Positions 22,382-35,435 of a stretch of DNA of 64,000 bases are shown piece after piece. Source of the DNA: Carposina sasakii (Eukaryota; Arthropoda; Insecta; Lepidoptera; Carposinidae); the NCBI GenBank assembly GCA_014607495.2, contig CP053153.1, positions 8,618,001-8,682,000 on the forward strand, read 5' to 3'. The notes below the pieces were generated by a model. The model saw nothing but the letters and a program-made list of their open reading frames with translations, did not search any database and was not told the origin of the DNA. A program made the position numbers and the translations under genes. Every line of letters starts with the position of its first letter. The stretch's first letter is position 1.

Positions 22382-23794
22382 TAAAAAGAAGTCAAATGTC
22401 AAAGTTAGTTTGTGATGTGGTATGGGATGTACCTAATCCTTTTACTACTATTAAGGCTAAGCGAAATTCTCTTTTATTTATCAAAAGTATCCAAACATCA
22501 TTGACTAGTATTCCCTAGGAAATAAGAAAAATAGTGCCTAAATTATAAAGGTTATGTTACATAGGTATTACATTAATTAACATAACAAGCGAATCAAGGG
22601 AGGGTTACTAGCGCTAAATATAAAATAATTGCAGTTCCTTACAGTACAACGTCAAAGGTAAATTTAATTCCTTAACAACCGGTTTAGCTTAACGGTCAAA
22701 GGTTTATAACCGGGCTTTGGATTCGAGTCCTGGCTTTATAAAGGTTTATCATTATAAATATAGCATTCTTATTATTAAACAAAATGCTTTATTAAAATGT
22801 AAAGGCATTACGGTATAAATGTGCTCTATAATAGATTAGGAATTCTTTAGGTACCTAATGAAGATCGATAAGGTCTGATCTAAACTTTGAGAAGTTATGA
22901 ATTAGAATAAAAATGACGAAAACGAGAGATGATTAGGTAAATAAGGTATTAGATATTGGAAATACTTTAATGTAAAATTATACGAAATGCATGCACATTT
23001 TACAATAACCATATTTGTAGATACTTATGAGTAATGTTCATATACTAGCCTACCATATATGAACACACTGATCCTGTTAGATACATGGAATGCGTTTATC
23101 TTTCCAGCAAAAAATGTGTTTCTAAAAAGAGCTTAGGTAAGTTCATAGAAAAATTACACGCGTCGGTACTAATAGTTTAGGTAAGTAATAAAATCGTATA
23201 AAATATATTTATTCCTTCTTCCCATAAATGTTAATGAGAAATATCAGAGACGTATCTTTTGAACTTGAAACAAAATTAATGAACTTCAAACAAGAAAAAA
23301 AGCAAGCTGTAGGTGGATAAAAATGATCGTAAAACATAACAATATTATCATGTTGCCGATCAGGAAACATTTCATTGGCAACAATGTGCTATAGTTATGG
23401 AAGCTACTGGACTCTCATCGATCAAGGTGACATCTGTTCTGTATACAGATATCATGAGGGTTCTATGACCTCATCAGAACCATTACCATGTTAGTGTAGA
23501 ACGCCATCTCGCCCTACATCGTGGAAACAATATTGTTATATTATAAAATTATTGTTATAGTTTTCGGTTACCTGTTCATACTAAACAGCAGCTTCCTTTT
23601 AGCGCTTGCTAATACAACACTCGTACGGGTACCGCAATTTGTCTCAAGTTCTTCCTATTCAACTAGACTCACTCATTTAATTATTGACAATTTCGTAATA
23701 GAATTTGATTGATTTCACTTTTTTCTTTAATTTATTGACTGTTATACACGATGCACATGCTGCTCTGAGAGTGAAAAAAAACCTACCTATAATA
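22382..23794. other. Intron sequence without clear features
   Basis: A B-box-like GGATTCGAGTCC at about 22720 could be a decayed tRNA-like SINE. Nothing else is recognised. Confidence 0.4.
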
Positions 23795-23960
23795 CTACAG
23801 CTGTTTCTCTTCCCGGGCATACTATATTACTACTAACCGAACTTGTACATCTCAACTATACCCTCAAAATTTGTCAGAAGTGGCACCATGTGGTTCTATC
23901 GGCCCTTGGTGTTCTGCCTACCCCGTATGGGATAAAGGCGTGATTATATGTATGTATGTT
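23795..23960 (+). repeat. Family C dispersed repeat
   Basis: Shares CAGAAGTGGCACCATGTGGT, GGCCCTTGGTGTTCTGC and the TATGTATGTATGTTA tail with inverted copies at 32605 and 40560. It lacks about 70 bp that the 32605 copy has in the middle. Probably a retroposon with a short microsatellite tail. Confidence 0.6.
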
Positions 23961-24673
23961 ATACACGAAAAATCGAGGTAGGAACAAGATGTTTTACAAA
24001 AAAAAATAGTCTCACGTAATTTACATACCTACCTACGAATAATAAGTAAACCAACAGAGTAGATAGTAGATATTTTAGAGTAGTAAAGTTATTTGCGGAA
24101 ACCTGTCTGGATGACACATGAAACCTTATAAAATGTTAGGTCTATTGTTATTATGTATGTGTTGTGTTTAATACGATTGTAGATTAAAATTGATGGATGG
24201 ATGACCAACAAACAGCTCATTCATTCATTCAGCCCAATCATTTTCATAAAATGTTCTAAGCCTAATCAAAAACACGTAAGATTTCGCTTTTTTGACATAC
24301 TCGTAGAATACCTATTAACAAAAAGAGTAGTGATTGAAGGAACGAGGAGAATTAGGTCTATAGGTAGACTAGACAGTAATGCCTAGTTCTACTAAACTAA
24401 ATTTGAACCTGTAACCGTTCTTTAAATCTCTACATGAATGGAGACAAAAGTGATGAACAGACAAAAATGGCTAGAGGCTCATTTGGTTCTTATTTGTGTA
24501 TTGTTTAGTTTACATAACAAATGATAGTTTTAGTGGAGCGCAAAAAAACAGGCCCGTTAACAGATGAATGAGATGTATCGTGACGTAGCTCTGAGTCAGG
24601 GGATAGTCCAGGTTGGTTGCTAACCCACACAGCCTTTAGAAATAGTTCGTGGTATCTTATTTTAAGAATACAC

Positions 24674-24956
24674 ATACGTGGTGCCGGCAGAGTAGGGTTT
24701 GTACCACTCCATGCCTGCTTGTGGTTATCGTACGAGGCAATTAAGGGTTTCCGGGAGGTGGGCAGCAGCGCCTCCCGTGCTGACAACATAGTCCAAAAAT
24801 CACACTGCGGTCACCAACCCGCCTGCCCAGCGTGGTGACTATGGGCAAAACCCCCCTGTGGCAGTTGCCTTGTGGCGTGCCAATAGAAATATGACCTTAT
24901 TTCTATTGGCATGGCCTACGGCCAGCAGTGGACTGCAATAGGCTGAAGACGACGAC
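24674..24956 (+). repeat. Lepidopteran-type retroposon with GGACTGCAATAGGCTGA tail
   Basis: GTGGTGCCGGCAGAGTAG at the start, GGTGGGCAGCAGCGCCTCCC in the middle and CAGCAGTGGACTGCAATAGG at the end recur in the copy at 38655 and the shorter one at 56216. The GACGACGAC tail resembles RTE-type tails. Overlapping ORFs on both strands are not conserved proteins. Confidence 0.6.
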
Positions 24957-24961
24957 ATATA

Positions 24962-25160
24962 GACACGACTGTGTTCCCGAAATAGGATAGCAAGAACTGC
25001 CGGAGCATGTTTAGTGGAGCGGGGATAGATGTTAATGATATACAAGTGTTACGATGAGTTGCTAGGCTAGTGTCAGAGTTCCATTATCGACTCTTACGAC
25101 ATGCTCGGAAGGAGATGCTGCTGATGTATTCTAGTGAAGCCCCACATCTGGACAGGAGAA
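24962..25160 (+). repeat. Dispersed repeat paired with 21213-21445
   Basis: It contains GGAAGGAGATGCTGCTGATG and a CCCGAAATAGG phrase shared in inverted form with 21213-21445. Confidence 0.4.
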
Positions 25161-25737
25161 CATTTTAGTAAAACCTAAGTAAGTTTCTAGAATGCAGTGA
25201 GAAACAAACTAAAAAGAAAGTAAAATATGTAGAGATTTCCTTATCAATTTCGTGCTGTTTGATTATTCCTGTAATGTGTTACTAACACCGTGACACCCTT
25301 TTTGGATTTGTCTAGTTAACGATCAGTTCCCTTGCATCCCTTTGTAATGGAATAGGTTCTTTGTTCTCTAACGGGACTATGGGACTTCAATTTATTTGCC
25401 ACAAATGTATATGCCGCCCTAGTTAGGATCACATTTAGTTTTGTTTGTTCTGCAGAATATGACATAATGTATGTATAGATTTAATTATCTAGACACGTTT
25501 ACCCAGTGTGTACTATTAAATATTAAGTACCCTACGAAAGGTCAATGATCTTCTATTTTTTACTAAATATAGGTACATTAACAGGTTTTGTATTGTAATA
25601 TATATATTTGGACTCTGATTCCTACAGAGCTTCAATTGTGCTGTCAATCATTATTACAAAGAAGTTTATTCTGTGGGCGGTACCACATAATATTTGACAA
25701 CTCTCTTCGTAATGTAGAAATTATACATATATGTATG

Positions 25738-26090
25738 AATAGTGGACGCTCGCGACTCCGTCCGCGTGGACTAGAGAAAAAACAAAATGTCGAAATCATC
25801 CGGGATAAAAACATTTTCCCGGGATAAAAAGTAGCCTATATGTTAAGTGGGACCTGTCACAATATATTCGTGAAAACTGCATCGAAATCGAAACCGTTTC
25901 TGAGATTAGCGTGCACAAACGCACAGACAAACGGACAAACCGACAAACAGACAAAAATTTCAAAAATCATTGTTTTGGGTACTATTGCGTTGATAAAGGT
26001 CTCCTATAATATTTTTTCTCATATATCTTCCATGTACAGACTGCCACCCGTTACATTTTTATTATATGTAATAGATAATAGATATATGTA
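25738..26090 (-). mobile_element. Helitron-like element, long variant
   Basis: Close copy of 20524-20855, with a slightly altered terminus (ATAGTGGACGCTCGCGACTC). It carries TCTTCCATGTACAGACTGCC near its far end. Confidence 0.6.
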
Positions 26091-26875
26091 TAGATAGATT
26101 TACGTATTTTATTACCCATTTTCATGTGTTTTTTGCTTACAAAACCTTACATACACACGGCTATGTTCCAGATACGTGATATCCAGAACTACAGGATCAT
26201 AAAGGAGATCCGACAGCCACATTTGCTTACCTAATTATAAATTTAACAAATACTACGAGTATGCTTACAAACTGTAATGGTGTTGTTAATTTTTAATATT
26301 AATTTTACTTTAATATTATTTTATTCCAATACGGTTGCTGTTAAACATAATGAAATGGTAATAAAATGGAGACTTTTACATATAGATATTTTTAAATTGG
26401 GGCTTAAACTTTTTTCATATACAAACTCTGATATAACATATAACATAACATGAAATATACATAAATAAAATAAAATAATTATCCGGGGAAGAATTGTAGC
26501 AGTCTTCTTTTTTGCAATTTCACTTTTCTACGTTCTATCATGGCAAGGGAGCAGACAGTCTATTTTAAAAATATAATTATACATATTATTAATTCCATAT
26601 ATTAACCATATACATAAACAAATACCGGTTACCTATATGAGGCATATATGTTGATCAGACATTAGAAATTGCGCAATATCAATACCTACAATAGTTTGAA
26701 AGGTTGAGGATGCCTCTGGTTAACCTTTGGCAGTCAGGTAGTGACGTAATGTAAATGCGACTGCTTCGGCCTTTTAAATACATTAAGCCTTAACTATACG
26801 AGCTCATATGTGTAGTAATTTACCTAATTGAATTGATTTTATCGAATCTTCCATTATCGTCATCTATCATCTATA
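26091..26875. other. Intron sequence without clear features
   Basis: AT-rich, no recognisable exon or repeat. Confidence 0.4.
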
Positions 26876-27338
26876 CAGGGTGTGCGTGACAGCCAGGCAA
26901 ATACTGAGATACTGAACAAGTACCATCGTTTTGAGTTATACGACAGTGTTTTTAATCGCAGGAAATTATTTTTTGATTTGATTATACGCAATGTTTGCTT
27001 GCCGCGCTAATTGTATCGGGCGATCCTGTGACTAGTTAAAATGGGCTTATTGGTTATTGTGTAATACATTGCTGTTTTTTGGATCACTTGTGACTCTCCT
27101 TTGGGGTTGATCTGTTAATTGAACATTTTCGAGAGCAAATTTTTTTTTTAATCATCCATAAGTAGAAATTTTGCTTTTAAGTTATCATTTAAGGCCTACT
27201 TAAATAAACCACACTATATTTTTCTAAAAAAAATGAAAAATAGTCCGAAAATTTTGACTGAAAACTGGTTTTCATCTCAGAATCATGGTCTGAAGTCACC
27301 ATATCAATATTTGCCTGGCTGTCACCACAAACACCCTT
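26876..27338 (+). mobile_element. Family B element, copy 2
   Basis: Starts CAGGGTGTGCGTGACAGCCA after TA and ends TGCCTGGCTGTCACC...ACACCCT. Opposite orientation to 13320-13787. Confidence 0.7.
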
Positions 27339-30300
27339 TATTTATCCTTCCTTATAATTTCTGGAGTAAGAGTGGTAAATTTTCTTCTATTCTTATTATG
27401 TAAGTATGTAGTTTTTTATCGCCTCCTGTCGTGCAAACCTTATTATTATTTTTACTTTGTCCCCATGAACATTATAGCCTATTCTAATATGTAAGCCACG
27501 TTACTATCTTTCAGTAAAAACCGTACGGTAGTTTACGTGAAATAAACGAAAATCGAAATAACTATTAGCACAAACCTTCATATTTATTATAATTAGCGAA
27601 GAGTAGCAAAATTAAGTGTAATTTAGTTCGTTAATATTACAACGTGAATATTAATTTCAGTCTTGAAGTTCCTACGATAATAAAGTACCTACGAGTATAT
27701 ACCTAGTGTTAGGACATCGACAGATTTTTCAATAAGCGGATTGTTTTGACTGATGATGAATGAAGATGATGTCTTTCCTTAAAACTTATTTTTTGATTTG
27801 ATTTGAGACAGAGACAGCGTCAATTTTATGCTAAAATAGACCTTTTCAGGCCATTAAAAAAATCGACCTTAAAGCATATATGGGTACATAAACTCACACC
27901 TAATATCCATTAGGGGTAGGCTGAAACTACAGATCTTCATTTAGTACGTTCCAAACATACCTTTAAAGACCCTAGAGGATAAATGAGTCTATAGATACGC
28001 ATCAAAACAATGAAATATCATATAACTTGTACAAGAATCTTTAGGTATACGTATAAGGAATTCAGCTAAAAAGCAAATCCTTATGGACAATACACCCGTA
28101 TCTATGAAGATGAATGTATTTACTGATAACTGTAACTACGATTTTTCATTAAGTACATAATTAAAAATTTATTAAAAATAAAATCTGTCATCAATTAGGT
28201 TTGGAATATAAAAGAATTTTAGTGTTAAGTAACGACATTACCTTAGCTAAAAAGTAATCACTTCTTTTATAGATATGGATGTTAATCGCATCGTGTATAG
28301 CGGGCCTAATATGAGGGATCCTATTTATAGGCAATACAACTTAAGTTAACACAGAAATTATGCACTTAACGATTCAAAGGACATTGTGCACAACCGGATC
28401 TAATTCTATAGATAAGCGTATAAACTAGGTACTAAGGTATGACATTAGAGAATTACAGTCCATTCATAATCTTCCCGCTCATATTTCATTATTAATGGGG
28501 ACGTATTACCTACATACGACATTATTACAATTAATTTGACTAGATTTCTTTTTTAAGCTAAAATATAAAGAAGTTTTCTTATGGAGAAATCACATTCTTA
28601 CTCTAAAGATTACGACTCATTCAGTCAGTCATTTCCTAACATAGAGGTTACAAATAAATACCTAATTCTAGGTAATTATGAAATAATTTAATGTGCCTAA
28701 AATACCTGATACTAGGTATAGTAATATTTGGAAAACCTAGGGAAACCCACATTTTAAAATGTCAGTCACGAATGTCCTTCTAAACCTGCAAACCAGGTAT
28801 AAAGCAGTCTGATGGCATCATCTTTAAAAGTTAACATAAGATAAGTAACCTAACTATTTATAAACAACAGTTTCTTCTATTTTTTCACTGGTGTGTCAGT
28901 TATTTATTTTCTTTATTTATTCAGTTAGTTATTTATGGTTTTATGATTATTGTGGAATAGTTTATTATATTATAATGTATATTCACTGTAATTATTTCAT
29001 GTGACATTTTGTTACATAATGATTTAATTGCGTTATTCGTTATTATTGCCTAAACCGAAATCAATATCGTACCATTTGGCAAAAAGCTCCCACATACTTT
29101 AAAATTTTTGTCTACTGTCTAAAGAAGGTTCACAATATCTAATACTTACAAGCCTCATTTACTCCCCTTTATTCACCGCAGTTTCACTTAAACTGATATT
29201 TTTCGATAGTTTTAACACGCAGCCGTCATAACTGTTCCCCAGGGAAGGATATCACCACACCAGGTTGCGAGGGATAATTGCATTAATTGAGCAATTCGTT
29301 CCTATTCTCACGCGATGCCTGTACCTAAGGTTGTACTCCAATTTTCATTACTTGTAAACTCTGACAAAGATAACTGTATAAACATAGGTACTGATATAAG
29401 TAGAGCTTCATTTCCACGCATTAGGTACGATAGTAGACCTACAAAATATAATAATACAGAACTGATCCAAATAAAAGGTTAGAATTACACAAATATCTTT
29501 GTATACTAGGTTTTATTTTCGTATTCTATTATTGTTTGTTTTACTGCAGAGATGTATTTGCAGGTTTTAGTGTACCGTTTCTCGGACATTGTTTGGAAAA
29601 CTTGGCCAATTCAAGCCAGTGAGTTGGCTGTATTGGTCCCTCGTGATCGTCTTGACTTGAGTAATCGCCTATATTTCTCACGACACAACTCGTTCGGTTA
29701 AAATGTTTGATAATTATGAAATTACTAATTGTCCACCTAATTTACTTGCTCCAACGGGCTTGGAAGGATAAATTAATAGTAATATGTCCTATGTAAAATT
29801 ATCTAAGTTATTAATCTACCAATTCACATAAATAATTAATTCATAATTTTATTTAGATTAAATTAAGGGAGTAAAAAAGGTCGTTATCATAAACTGTGTC
29901 TAATTTATTAATTAAGTATTTATTTCTTATCAGTATCGATGTAATTAGTATTAAGTCTGTTATATCACAATGTCAAGAAAATATTTCGCTTATTATTGCT
30001 TCAATCAATTGCCCAATGTTCACAATAAACAAACATTGCAAAATAATGCATCGTGAAGAGCATTTGGTTAGTTAATATCAAGAAGTCAGCGCACAAAGGT
30101 TAGCCACGCTTTATGCCACATCACTTTCACTGGGAATAGATCTCAAACTGTAATTACATGACCACTACCTATTGAAAAATAAAATGAAATAAAAAATCAC
30201 TTCTTCGTTAGCCTTGCGGGATCTCAAAACGATTCAAAGTATATGCAAATTATATATTAATTTATTTTCTTGCGTTTAGCTGAACAAAGAAACTTTGTAG

Positions 30301-30684
30301 CGCAAAAAAAATCTTATTGAAATACTTACATAGGTAAACTTTGCTCTCGGTTCGTTATTCTTAAAGAAAACATCTGCAATAAATAATAATAAACTAAGTC
30401 ATAATTTGCAAAAAGTTTCTATCGTTTTTTATCGTAGAGGCTAAAACAAAAGTCAATAATTTAATAAGTAAAAGTATAACTTTTTGTATTTAATCTCTTA
30501 AATTAACGTAATAGCAGTTTATAAGTTTGAAAATATTAAAAGGGAATGATTATTAGGTAAAATTTCACAGAAATCCAATTTCTACAAATTTTATTAACCT
30601 GTGTTATTTATACATTTTAATCTCCGCTACATAAGTACCTACCACGTTTATGTGGTAAGCTGATAATAATTCTAACATTAAATA
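27339..30684. other. Intron stretch with few repeats
   Basis: About 3.3 kb of apparently unique AT-rich sequence, the longest repeat-poor block inside intron 1. No exon was recognised. It is a reasonable place to look for enhancers. Confidence 0.4.
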
Positions 30685-31237
30685 TTTTCGGGGCATAAAT
30701 CTTGCTTTTACGAGTAATCGTAAAAAATGTTCCACATTTATTTTTAAGTTCATTCTATAGATAAATAGGTAAGTATTAGGTAGGTAGAGGTACATACCTA
30801 CGTCCTACAAATTGCCTTTTTTACTTCAATTTTTTAGTTAAATTTTAATCTTCGTTCACATAACATTAAATATAGATATGTGAACGAAGATTAAAATTTA
30901 ACTAAAAATTTCTTTATTCCATCGATCGCATCAACCGAAGACAATCACAGTCTTCATCATTATCATTATTTTAAACCGTAGAGTACATAATGTATTCAAT
31001 TAAAGGTGACATTTTAAATGGAAATTTAAAGTTCCAGTTTTTAGTCGGTGTGTAATGGTCGTATTATGATGATAGATTTTTATTAATACGACCGGAAGTA
31101 AAAAAGGCAATTTGTAGGACGTAGGTATGTACCTCTACCTACCTAATACTTACCTATTTATCTATAGAATGAACTTAAAAATAAATGTGGAACATTTTTT
31201 ACGATTACTCGTAAAAGCAAGATTTATGCCCCGAAAA
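30685..31237. repeat. Nested palindrome: 143-bp outer arms enclosing a 32-bp-stem hairpin
   Basis: The outer arms 30685-30827 and 31095-31237 appear to be perfect reverse complements (for example CCTACAAATTGCCTTTTTTA against its complement). Just inside the left arm, 30831-30862 and 30877-30908 form a second perfect 32-bp hairpin with a 14-nt loop. No ORF is conserved. It could be a fold-back element with a second insertion. Confidence 0.85.
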
Positions 31238-32604
31238 TCGACAACAAAACTTATCTTTTTGCATAAAATAAAATTACCTACATTTTATTAAAGGCAATAT
31301 TTTAGAACCTCTGGCAACGGATCTAGCTAAGCCGAATGCACGCGACCTTCACCTATGTGTGATAGCACTTAACGCCTAGATTAGCGTCCAACGTTAGCAG
31401 AGTGACATAACCCCGGTGGCGTCACATCATCACCTTGACATGATAACCATTTCTAAATAATAAGACGGACGCACCCTAACTTATATTCGCGATTATCTTT
31501 ATGACAAGGTCAACGCATCCATTAAAATTTATTCACAAAAGAAAAGCTCCAATTTTGGTAAGCCCTACGACCTTGGTACCTTTACGGTCTATAGATTATA
31601 GCTTTGCATAGACCCATTTCTCACCAAGCGGACAGACTAAAATCCATGCTCTTAGGGATACTTAATAACTTTTCGTGTTTTCTTTACCTCACCTTTCTTA
31701 GTTCACGTGACACAGCGCCCGATGGTCAAAGCTATTTCAAGATTTTTTGGATTTTGTGCAAATGTTAGATGTAAAAAATTGTAATAAATGGGTAACATTT
31801 ATAAACATCATATTAATTTACATACAGATGTCGTAAGTGATGACATTGATGAATCACGTAAAAGGCATTTTCTGTACCAAATCCGGGTGCGTAGAGACGA
31901 GTTTGTTACAATATTTACTTTATTTATTCTTATATAGGTACAATTACGTGACATGAACAAGCATAAGAATTATGCAAGGATAATTGTATGCTAACAAGGT
32001 TGTCAGTATATGAATAACCTATGCATGCAAAAGGCAGTTATTTTTCACATTGGGTATCTCACTTAGTTTCAAGAAATCGATATTGATCTCTACAATAGCG
32101 AGAATGTAATTTGATATCAATAGATTACAGTACGTAGGTACATATAAAATACTAGATTACATAACTATTTTACAATTTCCGCTTTGCTGTCCTTTAATGC
32201 CTATTAAATAGGTATAATTAAGTACTAGGTAGTAGCGGACACCTGCAACGTTTTTCATTAAAAGCTAGTTCTTTAGTATAAATAAAAATACCTACATAGC
32301 TCACTGTAATGAACCTATCCACAAAATTTGAAACACATAAATTACATACTTTTCCAGATAGTATGGAGAATTCCTAAACGACTCGTAGCTATGTAAATTT
32401 GACGTTTAAATGTGAGATAGGTATGGCACCGTCACCATGTTCATGCTACGGGCGCAGATGTTCAGCAGTACATCAGTACCTGTAGGGTTTTTCCATCATA
32501 TCTTCGAGTTCCTAGTGCTAATCTATACCTATTTAGCCCTCGAAAATCCTATAAAGTAACGCGATAACGTTAATGACAACGTCACCAACACCGATTACCT
32601 AAGT
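31238..32604. other. Intron sequence without clear features
   Basis: A more complex patch lies at 31310-31460 (CCCCGGTGGCGTCACATCAT). No ORF or splice pair is convincing. A family D fragment lies near 32300-32390. Confidence 0.4.
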
Positions 32605-32852
32605 TTCAAGCATTTTGTAACATACATACATATAATCATGCCTTTATCCCTTACGGGGTAAGCAGAGCACCAAGGGCCGGTAGAACCACATGGTGCCACT
32701 TCTGACCAATTTTGAGGGTATAGTTGAGATGTACAAGTTCGGTTAGTAGTACAGGTGATCAGCCCATCGCCTACAAAACACCAAGACCCGCTTGTCCCTC
32801 TACTGACTTGTACAGTATACCCGGGAAGAGAAGCAGCTGTAGTATTATGCAT
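32605..32852 (-). repeat. Family C dispersed repeat, longest copy
   Basis: Reverse orientation. It carries the TACATACATATAATCATGCC tail, CACCAAGGGCCGGTAGAACC and the CCCGGGAAGAGAAGCAGC head. The minus ORF here (85 codons) follows the repeat and is not a gene. Confidence 0.6.
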
Positions 32853-33175
32853 TTTATAAGATTAAAGAAAATGTAAGTATAATATAATATTAATAATTAG
32901 GATTATTAAACTAGAGTGGTGGAAGATAGCTTACTTATGCTCAAAATTATAACTACTTTCAGTACCTATTCCTCATTTATATTGAGCATGGTAATAATTT
33001 TAGAGAGACTGACGTTTAGGTAAAATAGCTCCCTAGAGAAAATTCATTGTGAATTTTGTTTGGGCTACGGTACGACTGTACTAATACGATTAACTTTAGC
33101 GTCAATGTTCAAAAGGAGATAGAAAATCGTGGGCCAAAATGTAATAACTCGAGGTATGATCTAAAAAAATAGTCA

Positions 33176-33396
33176 TATTTTTTTATTATAAAATTATTAA
33201 TAAAGAAATGGAAAAAATTCTTTACCTGAGTGGGAATCGAACCCACGACCACTGCAAACCGTGCCAGCCGCTCTAACCACTGAGCTACCGGGTCAATTAC
33301 TCGGATGACGAATTTAACCATCTCTTTTTCTAAATTACATATTGGCAACATTATTTTTCATCCCGATAGCTATACACTAGCCAAATCTCGGCAAAT
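33176..33396 (-). mobile_element. tRNA-derived SINE, copy 1
   Basis: On the minus strand it has an A box (TAGCTCAGTGG, about 33278-33288) and a perfect B box (GGTTCGATTCC, 33233-33243), with a TTTATTAATAATTTTAT tail. The acceptor arms do not pair, and a shared non-tRNA segment (CCGATAGCTATACACTAGCC) accompanies the second copy at 45925. So this is a SINE and not a functional tRNA gene. Confidence 0.7.
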
Positions 33397-33529
33397 TTTT
33401 TTATGATGAAATACGAAAAATCTGCCTGAATCTCAATCTGGGAGCTGAGATATCTTAAGATGAAGATACATGTTAGATTATCGATAATAGGGTTAGTTTA
33501 CCTAATCACAAAAAGACGACTTTCGCACA

Positions 33530-33672
33530 TTCAAATGTTTGTTTGTTTGTTACCTACCTTTTCACGCTTTATTTACTCAACTAATCCTAATGAAATTTTG
33601 CATACATGGAAATTGGAAGGACATAGGCCACATTCCATGATCCACGCGGACTAAGTCGCGGGCAACGACTAG
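33530..33672 (+). mobile_element. Helitron-like element, 3' fragment
   Basis: Ends CACGCGGACTAAGTCGCGGG then CAACGACTAG-T, matching the 3' hairpin and CTAG end of the 1522 element. The 5' part is degraded. Confidence 0.5.
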
Positions 33673-33719
33673 TATTTCATGTTATTCAAAATACTTAGGC
33701 AATTAAATTAATTAATTCA

Positions 33720-33812
33720 TCATCAGCCTATTTCAGTCCACTGCTGGACGTAGACCTCCCCCAAGGCACGCAACAAGACTGCCATAGGAGGTATTTGCCC
33801 ATATTAATTTAG
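33720..33812 (-). repeat. Retroposon tail (CCTATTTCAGTCCACTGCTG)
   Basis: Reverse complement of the GGACTGCAATAGGCTGA tail type, with CCTCCCCCAAGGCACGCAAC following, as is common in lepidopteran retroposons. Confidence 0.5.
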
Positions 33813-34049
33813 CGAAATGAGCTTTTCTCATAACAAACTTAAATAAATAAACTTACAGACTGTCACAGTTGTTACGATTACTTAGAACTTGTGATTACAC
33901 AACTTGTGACCATTTGCCATTAAATTTAATAATAGTTGACAATAAGCAAGGGCAGGCATGTCGCTACGTAAAACAATTCTAATACAATTACATTTACTAT
34001 GGGTGCGCCCACCACCGGGCCCTACACCCTCCACTGACCCTATTACATA

Positions 34050-35102
34050 CAAAAGGATGGTCTTACTATGGGTTCTCCGCTTTCACCTCTTTTAGCCGAT
34101 ATATTTATGGATTGGTTTGAAAATGAATATATTGTTAATAGTAATAATCATATAAAATATTATTTTAGATATGTTGATGATATCATCTTATGTTGGACAG
34201 GCACAGTTAGGCAGTTTCATCTTTTTGTTAACGTCCTTAACACAAAACATCCTAAGATTAAATTTAAAATAGAACAAGAAATAAACAATAGTATAAATTT
34301 TTTAGATGTAACTATTACTAGATTGGGAGATTATCATGATTTTTCAGTTTACCGGAAACCAACACATACAGATGTAACTATTCCAATTGATTCTTTCCAT
34401 CCATGGCAACATAAGCTTGCGGCATACAAATCAATGATACACAGGTTAGTAACGTTACCGCTTAATAACTTTAATTATGTTAAAGAAATAAATACTATTA
34501 TACAAATAGCCAGATCAAATGGATATAGTTCACAACTAATTTATAACCTAATTGATAAAAAGAAAAACATTTTAGTTAAACAAATGTTGTACCCAAAAAT
34601 AGAGGAGATTACAAATATTTACACTGGTAGTTTACCATATTTTGGCTATATCTCAGAGATGATTGCAAAATCATTGAAAAAACAAAACATCTTGGTGGCT
34701 TTTAAGACTTTTAATTCTTTAAATAGATTAATTAACACAAAACAAATATTACCAATTGATAAAAAATCAGGAGTTTATAGCTTGCACTGTCCTGACTGTA
34801 ATTCTGTTTATATAGGTCAAACGGGTCGTAACTTCAAGATTAGATACCAAGAACATTTGGCAGCTTATAGGAACAATTTCCCTGAAAAATCACATTTTGC
34901 CAAGCACTTGTTGGTTTCAAATCATAAAATTCCAGATGACCACAGTTTTGTTAGTCTGCATACGTGTGAAAAGGGCATTCGTCTATCTATTTTGGAACAG
35001 TTGGAGATTTTGAAAGCCAAATATTCTGGTGTAAACCTTTTAAATGAACAGGTTGAATTTTCGTCTCCGCTTTTGAACTCATTGGCTAGAATAAATAAAT
35101 AA
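34050..35102 (+). CDS. Penelope-like reverse transcriptase with C-terminal GIY-YIG endonuclease (5'-truncated)
   Basis: Residues counted from the Met at 34068: RT motif B MGSPLSPLLADIFM at 1-14, catalytic YVDD at 35-38, and INFLDVTI at about 77-84. A GIY-YIG nuclease begins at about 235 with GVYSLHCPDCNSVYIGQTGR, including a CPDC pair and the conserved R of the RYQEH segment. The domain order RT then GIY-YIG defines Penelope-like elements. The frame can be read from about 34050 (QKDGLT before the Met, as is usual upstream of motif B), so the Met is internal and not a true start. The N-terminal fingers of RT are missing, so this copy cannot be autonomous, but the remaining ~350 codons have no stop, which points to a recent insertion. 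Its enzyme would copy RNA at a nick made by its own endonuclease. Confidence 0.92.
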   Translation, partial: QKDGLTMGSPLSPLLADIFMDWFENEYIVNSNNHIKYYFRYVDDIILCWTGTVRQFHLFVNVLNTKHPKIKFKIEQEINNSINFLDVTITRLGDYHDFSVYRKPTHTDVTIPIDSFHPWQHKLAAYKSMIHRLVTLPLNNFNYVKEINTIIQIARSNGYSSQLIYNLIDKKKNILVKQMLYPKIEEITNIYTGSLPYFGYISEMIAKSLKKQNILVAFKTFNSLNRLINTKQILPIDKKSGVYSLHCPDCNSVYIGQTGRNFKIRYQEHLAAYRNNFPEKSHFAKHLLVSNHKIPDDHSFVSLHTCEKGIRLSILEQLEILKAKYSGVNLLNEQVEFSSPLLNSLARINK

Positions 35103-35435
35103 ACAGTAACCTTAGAATGTAGTGGCTTGTCAATGTCAATAACAATTTTTGTTTTTGTGGGCAATGGAAGATGTTGTTCCATACATCCTTGTTTTCTTTA
35201 CTAATTTATCAATATTTTGGTGAATTTTTGAATTTTTTCATTTAAATTTAACTAATTCACCCAATACTATTTGGTTTGTGTGCACAAATAGTATATATTT
35301 ATTTGAAATATAAATAATGGTGGGTAATTATTTATATATTTTTTAATACTTAGTAGAGGGTAGTTAATTCTGTGTAAGTAATGTGTTGGGTTTTAGAGGT
35401 TCATAGTAATTAGTGGTTTACTAATTTACTAATTT

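Noticed and set aside
24505..25045. Overlapping ORFs of 68-94 codons on both strands
   Set aside because: They lie in a dispersed retroposon with copies at 38655 and 56216 whose frames are not preserved.
33231..33303. Functional tRNA gene on the minus strand
   Set aside because: A and B boxes are good, but the acceptor ends do not pair and a second copy at 45925 shares long non-tRNA flanks, so it is a SINE.
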